NCBI RefSeq assembly: GCF_019649055.1
Contig: NW_026570222.1
Location: 186,001 to 250,000, forward strand
From: Paramacrobiotus metropolitanus
Taxonomy: Eukaryota; Tardigrada; Eutardigrada; Parachela; Macrobiotidae
Length of the DNA stretch: 64,000 bases
Reading direction: 5' to 3'
Shown: in pieces, positions 58,411-64,000 of the stretch
Layout of the letters: each line of letters starts with the position of its first letter
Numbering within the stretch: position 1 is the stretch's first letter
Translations under genes and position numbers: made by a program
Notes under the pieces: model-generated
The model's input: the letters and a program-made list of their open reading frames with translations, nothing else
Databases searched by the model: none
What the model was told of the DNA's origin: nothing

Positions 58411-60703
58411 TTATAACACCCCAAGCCGTGCTTTGGACATGCGTTCACGATGAGAAACAATTTCCCACCACGTATCATGAACTCCTGCAAGTGCAAACAT
58501 GAATTGATGGGGTAAATTGGATATCCACATTTGCACAACGTTCTGAACACAAAGCGGGCTAATTATGACTAATTTAATATTGCGCTGTCATGCCAAACCC
58601 TAGTGTTTTTTTGTCATTTACAGGTTCGAACCCGCCGTTTTTGCTTTAACACTCAAATCGACTGTGTATCGATAGTGATATCTCATAACACATCAATACT
58701 GTACCACGAAGCGGAAAAGCTGACACAGAAAGCTGCCATGGTTAACCGCAGACGGATGCTACTGACCTCGTCGCACCAGACCAAGTTGAATATAGCGAAT
58801 GAACGTGAAAAAGTCGCATACCGAAATAATCTGCATAACATGCAAAAAGCCATGACTCAACCAATGCCTTGTGTCTCCAACTGGAATGGGTGCTTACCCG
58901 ATTTCTCGCAAATGCCGAAATTGCGTACCAGGTATTATCGTCTCCTAGCCGCATCCGATACACACAGGACCGCGGAGATAAAGACAGCGAGCATACTCTA
59001 AACAAACGTAATAGACAAGAAATAATAATAATTCATATTACTTACCCCAAAACAGTTTCCATATTCGGCTAAACCAAAATTACCATTACTTTGCAAATGG
59101 CTTGTATTTACAGCTTTCCTCGATGAAGATGGTGTTCTGTTCCACTGCTTTCAGCGCCCGCTTCGCCAACTACATAAAACTCTGTTTCACAGTCGTAACA
59201 AAAATAAAAAAAACCAACTTACTTCCAGATTCGTAAATTCGAAATTTGGCTCAATATCCTGGTTGTAAATGCGATTAATCAAAGGATGTTCTCGGCTGAG
59301 AGATGGTTTCTGCCGCCACGACACAAATTCGGCATGTACAACGGGATCAATCTGCGGACAAGATTAATTTAATGCTGTCATGGTTTTACATCCACATCTA
59401 ATTCGAACACATACTTCTTTTCGGATCACAGCATTTTCATCAGCAATCGCGTCCACGGTTACCGAAGGCATCTGACTTTGTGCGCCATTCGCTAATGGTT
59501 TGGCTCCGCGAAACCAGTCAATTACACCCGACAATGTCAACGCATCGTTTGCAGAAGAGTTTGTGTTGAGTGTGTGCAAACTGGCGGAACGTGTCGGGAG
59601 CGATGATGTTTTCTCAGGAATGGTGGCCATTTGTTCGCGACGCCAGGCCATTTCCGTGTCCAATGCTTCAAGCTGCTCAAAAGTGAAGCTTTTAGTTAGC
59701 AAAAGGTTCATAAAATCGAAGAAAAGTCAACTCTGCGCTCGCAATCAGTCTAAATATATTTTTAAAACACCTCAGCGGTAAAATATTAAAGCGTAGCCAT
59801 CTATGCAACTACTGTAGAATGCATTACCACTGAATGCCTGATGAAATCATATATATCGCTCCTCGCACAACCACAATAATTACCTGCTTACTTTCATATA
59901 CGTCTCCTTGTACAACTTCTCCGCTTGATGTCTCCGAACTTTTTCGTCTCTGACCATCTTATTTGCCTCCTGAAACACGCAAATAAAAAAACAGATTCCT
60001 AAAAAGCAGTCTAAACTACAAGAAAAAAGGGAAGGATTCACTGGTAAATTTGCTAATCGTGCCTCGAACAATGTTGCTGTTAAATCTTCCAGTTCCGCAC
60101 TGACACGGTCCCGATACGCTTGCATTTTGGCGCACTCGCTGTCCTTCAGTTTCAGTTCTTCTTGCAATAATCGCAGTTGTTCCTTCAGGACACTTTCCGT
60201 CTGCTCTCTGGCCAAGAGGATGGGTTTCTGATTTTTATCCGAAAAATCCCCTGTGCCATCTCCGGAGCCACTAAATGACATTTTAGCACATAAACTGCAA
60301 ATTAGTTATTATTATCAATATTATTAATATTATATGAAAAACCTGCAAACGTGGTATCTCTAGCAATAAAAGCTCAAAAGTCAATGTGCGAAGAAATCAT
60401 CGATGATTCCAAGAAAGTCAGTTGTGTTAGAATTATTTTCCTTACTTACTCTTTCGACGACAAGAAAGCATCGTCATCCGCAATCTCCACAAGAGCAGAT
60501 CTGTTGCCATCTGCAGGAAACGACAGAACTGGTGGAACAACGGGAACTTGTCGAGCAGTGGCTTTTTGCTTTTGTCGCTCTTTAGCCAGGGACGCACTTC
60601 TTTTTGCATCAGAATCAACACTGTCACCTTCGCCAAAATCATCCAGGAGACGGGCTGTTTGCAGTGAACCCAGAGATGTCCGACGCATTTTATTAAAATC
60701 CAT
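58411..60703 (-). CDS. RAB3IP: Rabin8/RAB3IP (Sec2-type Rab8 GEF), nine exons
   Basis: Guanine-nucleotide exchange factor that activates Rab8/Sec4-type GTPases in exocytosis and ciliogenesis. Exons: 60450-60703, 60063-60294, 59892-59969, 59415-59672, 59223-59351, 59090-59169, 58898-58997, 58767-58830, 58411-58484; 422 residues. The Sec2 coiled coil spans exons 2-3 (KEQLRLLQEELKLKDSECAK, ELEDLTATLFE, EANKMVRDEKV). C-terminal blocks match human RAB3IP: EFVSWRQKPSL, INRIYNQDIEPNFEF, LKAVEQNTIFIEE, RMRLGDDNTWYAISAFARNR, ISVCDFFTFIRYIQLGLV and the end WWEIVSHRERMSKARLGVL. The exon 2 boundary is ambiguous: a GC donor at 60063 gives LFE-EANKMV exactly as in human, while a GT donor at 60042 adds seven residues. 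The antisense frame at 58603-59001 is a shadow of these exons. Confidence 0.93.
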
Positions 60704-62173
60704 GACCCATTAAAAAAATTTTTAGAAAAGATTATTCAAGCTGGCAGCACTGGATTCAGAGTGCAGACCACAACCTCTCCGTGCAGTCGAAAACTTTAGT
60801 AAAAATCGAGGCGTATTACTATTGCAGTGCCTCGCTTCGTGCCTTCCAAATCAACTACATAATTAACCACACCTGAATAAAGAAAGCGGCATTCGTGTCA
60901 GCTGATAAAAAACTATCCATAAGACGACATCGTCAAAAAAGAAGCTGAAAAATTCGTGATACCAACAACTGATAAAATGGACAAGTTGCAGATATTGTTG
61001 TAAAACAGTAAAACTATAAAAGTGTGAAAAAAGCTCGGGCAGGATGTAAGCAATCATCTCCAGATGTAGACCATAACAACTAGACCACTACGCCAGGTAG
61101 ACGCTGTTAATGCCTACGAGTAACGAGTATGGTAACACTAATCGTAAACTAACTGTACTTCAAAGTACAAAGATATATATGCACTAAAATGTACTTATGC
61201 ATAATATTACTAAACTAATATTACTAGTTTAGTAATATTATGACTTATGTTAACTGATTTATACAGTACTACGGTGCCTGTTAACAGCGTAACACTAATT
61301 CCCAAAAAAAATAAGTCTGCTGTATATGCATACGTACATATCTGTACAAGTACATACAGTAGCCACAATCAGTCTTAATGTAGCAATCAGTGTAATCTAC
61401 AAGTATAATGAATTCTGACCATAAGCGTTCTATGGCGGCTGACAGTTCAAACTGACCATATAAATAATTGTTTATAGCATTTAAATGCAAAGTATAAGTG
61501 TTTAGGTACTCTGATGTTCAGTACTCGTACTTCTATTGGGACTGTGGAAAGATATTTATTAACCCGACGATATTAACAAGGTGCCGCTAGACAAAACCTT
61601 TCGGAAGTTTCAATCTTCAGAAATAACTGTGTTTAAAAAAATTTTCATATCTATATTGGTTAATGCACGGTGTCACTTTCAGCGAAGATTATAAAATTCT
61701 AGGGTCACTTTAACTGGGCAATACAGAGACTTCTACTTTCCCACAGATACTATTCCACTATTCCATATTAGCTACATCGGTAGAAATTAACTGGCTGGTA
61801 ATAAACCCTTAGGATTTTAGTTTTACGTTTTTCTTATCCTGTTATATGAATTCGCAACTTTTATGCTGAAAAATAACGGTGGACTTAAAATAACGGTGGA
61901 CTTCAGGATGATAGTACGAATACTTTGTAGTTTACGATTTTACGGTAGTACTCATATTACTGTTCGCCTTTTGCAGATTTATCACAGACCCACAGTAAAA
62001 TACACGAATTGTTTAGCAAACTGTAGTATCCCAAAATGCACGATAACTCTTCAGTCCGAGGCTTACGGTAAGAACTATTAATTCACAGGTTTATCCAACA
62101 ACGATGCGACAACAGCCAAAACAACTATCCAAAAAACCAAAAGCGCGCCGCTTGTTGTCTTATTTCGGTCGTA
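60704..62173. other. Spacer between Rabin8 and RBM28
   Basis: About 1.5 kb, AT-rich, with the Rabin8 promoter side and the RBM28 3' flank. A 17-bp-arm palindrome lies at 61200-61242 and a 17-bp direct duplication (aaataacggtggactt) at about 61868-61903. No coding content is supported. Confidence 0.45.
61200..61242. repeat. AT-rich palindrome, 17-bp arms
   Basis: cataatattactaaact is followed after 9 nt by its exact reverse complement agtttagtaatattatg. AT-rich; could extrude as a cruciform. Function unknown. Confidence 0.8.
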
Positions 62174-64000
62174 CTATTCATTAAACCAACGAGCGCGTTT
62201 CTTTCCTCCCCTCTCTGCTGATTCCATCAATTTATTTTTGTATCTTTCCACTATCCTGCTAAAATCATCGGTGTTGTCTTCCGAGTCCATGGCTTTTCGT
62301 TTTCGTTTCACCTAACAGTCGCAAAATATTTACTCCGAATCTTCATTTAAATACACACAACTTATTATCTCACCTTCTTTGGCTCATTTGGAACCCTCTC
62401 ATTGGCTAACTTTTCTGGCTTCGGCACTGCCGGTTTTACTAATACCAGTTTTTTCTGTGTTTTCTCCTGATGTGAAACCAGAATATTTCGAGTCATATCA
62501 TGCCTCGCTCCTTGAGATAATCGCTGACTGAGAGACTTGGGCTTTTTAACTGAATCACGGCTTTTTTGCGAAGGATTTCGAGCTGAATCCTGTTCACTAT
62601 TTTGCAGTAACTGCAATTTTGCCTGCAAAAAAGCCTGCATTAGACACACAACGACACAAAATCATGATTTGAAAAGTAGTCTAGTTTTACAACTGTTCAC
62701 CAACACCGAGTCAAAACTAAGTTGTTCTCCTTCCAAAAAACTTCTCACAAACTCCTTACCTTACTACGTTCCAAGCGCTTTTCTTGCTTGAGCAGAGCAG
62801 CTTTATTTTCAATGGAAAATTCCACGATGGGTCTCTAAAGACATGGAAATAGAAATTTCTGGTTTCTTCCATTTCATTTCCTATTTTTCAAGCTGAGTAA
62901 TTTCTGTGAAATTTATACATACCTTTTCATTTGAAAATATATCGGGATTATTATTGACAGCCTGCAGAGCTTTCAACGCATCTTCAGGCGCTCCGAATTC
63001 CACAAAGCCAAATCCTCGTGATTTTCCATTCCCTTCTCCGTCGAGATTCTGCATGTCACGCATTATACGGCACTACAGAAATATTCCACACCCATTTTTC
63101 TTTTTTGTATGATAACTGGCTAAATTAGGTGCATCAGCTACTTTTTTAATCGATCGGAAAGGAAGATTGGCGGCTTTTGTGAAGAGGCGTTTTAGCTGCT
63201 TGTCGCTCACGTTTTTGGGTATGTTGTGTACGGAAAGTCGCGTTGGAGAGACAAACATATTTAAATTTTTTAGAGTATCCTGCTTCTTATTGTCCAGCTG
63301 TCAACAAAATTTTACAAAATTAAAAACCCCGTGCGCTAACTAATTTAAAAGCAGAATACACGTGCAATATTGTCAGGCTATCAGCAACTATAAACATAGA
63401 TCCGTACCGCTGATCGTTTCCTGGCATCGTTCTGCGACATCGGTTGCGATTCTTCGCTTTCATCGTCCAACTCTGCAATCGCACATCAACCAGCTTGAAA
63501 AAAGTAAAAACAATTACAGAGCAAATTCAGCAAACTTACTTCCGAGTTTTAACAAATAAAGATTTCGATTATCTTTTTTGGGTTTTTCGCTGCGCAGTCT
63601 CTCCGCTTTGCGTCTTGCTTTTGGCGTTTCAGCCAAGCAAATTTCCAGTTTCCTGTCGCCCGCCAAGACACCGTCTCCGGCATTTGCTTCCGATAAACAT
63701 AAATCAGCATGCTCTTTCTTATAAAACTGCACAAATCCACTTCCTCTGGGATATCCAGAATCTTTATGAACGCAGTGCAAGGCTAACTGCACTCGACCAA
63801 AATGCTTAAACACATCTCGTAAGCCATTGTCCGTAAGATCAAACGGAAGATTTCTGAGACAAAACACAATGTATTATCGAAGCACACAATTCAGTACAAA
63901 ACTTGAAGAAAGAACATACCGAACAAAAACAGTCCGGCCTTCGTCGACGTCGCTTGGCTTCTTCGGTTTTCGGGGTTTCTTTTTCTTCTTGTCATGTATG
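62174..64000 (-). CDS. RBM28: RBM28/Nop4-like nucleolar RRM protein, 3' part (5' end outside window)
   Basis: Nucleolar RNA-binding protein of the RBM28/Nop4 family, needed for 60S ribosome assembly. Exons visible: 63920-64000 (continues off the edge), 63540-63853, 63408-63472, 63142-63297, 62923-63072, 62760-62834, 62374-62634, 62174-62311; all phases agree. An upstream Lys-rich stretch (KKKKKPRKPKKP) leads into an RRM: GRTVFVR, NLPFDLTDNGLRDVFKHFG, GSGFVQFYKKEHA. A second RRM: SPTRLSVHNIPKNVSDKQLK, then MRDMQNLDGEG, SRGFGFVEFGAPEDALKAL, NNNPDIF, RPIVEFSIEN. The C terminus is very basic and ends SRIVERYKNKLM...KKRARWFNE, matching human LVEQYKQKLL...KRSKWFDS. Two of the expected RRMs lie here; the N-terminal ones are beyond position 64000. 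Confidence 0.93.

Noticed and set aside
58603-59001. 132-codon plus-strand ORF
   Set aside because: It is antisense to Rabin8 exons 58767-58830 and 58898-58997, which match the family block by block; the plus-strand frame is a shadow.

Overview
The window is ordinary nuclear chromosome of an invertebrate animal. Genes are split into many short exons by small GT-AG introns (often 55-80 nt), spacers are AT-rich, and the proteins are animal families: Hippo-pathway TEAD, parvin, MTF-1, insulin-like peptide, TMIE, R3-type receptor tyrosine phosphatase, Rabin8 and FAM151/menorin. I cannot name the species. A compact ecdysozoan such as a tardigrade or arthropod is plausible, but that is inference. 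There is no operon, CRISPR, plasmid or viral content.

Layout. 1.1-2.8 kb: insulin-like peptide (-). 6.4-14.6 kb: receptor-type protein tyrosine phosphatase (-), about 11 fibronectin III repeats, one transmembrane helix and one catalytic domain in at least 24 exons. 17.0-20.2 kb: one GC-richer non-LTR retrotransposon (+), reverse transcriptase plus restriction-like endonuclease, broken by a frameshift. 20.2-22.7 kb: an orphan ORF and an SLC22 transporter (-). 24.1-28.7 kb: FAM151/menorin-like protein (-). 29.5-31.9 kb: complete TEAD transcription factor (-). 31.9-37.5 kb: mostly non-coding, with a MITE and an orphan membrane ORF. 37.6-40.8 kb: parvin (-), head-to-head with MTF-1 (+, 41.8-44.2 kb). 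44.9-46.6 kb: BAP18-like SANT protein (-). 46.65-47.4 kb: 746-bp foldback element. 48.0-49.1 kb: SWSAP1-like protein (+). 51.4-52.9 kb: TMIE (+). 55.3-58.0 kb: DUSP8/16-type MAPK phosphatase (+), convergent with Rabin8/RAB3IP (-, 58.4-60.7 kb). 62.2-64.0 kb: 3' part of RBM28 (-), running off the right edge.

Exon models were built by hand from splice consensus, reading-frame phase (each model closes in frame) and remembered family motifs. No alignment or transcript data were used. The neighbours share no single pathway; TEAD, MAPK phosphatase and receptor phosphatase are all signalling genes, but adjacency alone does not connect them. I see no convincing new multi-gene system. The best leads are small: a 66-nt stop-free in-frame intron inside the phosphatase catalytic domain, probable GC-AG introns in FAM151 and Rabin8, a degenerate-Walker SWSAP1 homologue, and the foldback and MITE elements.
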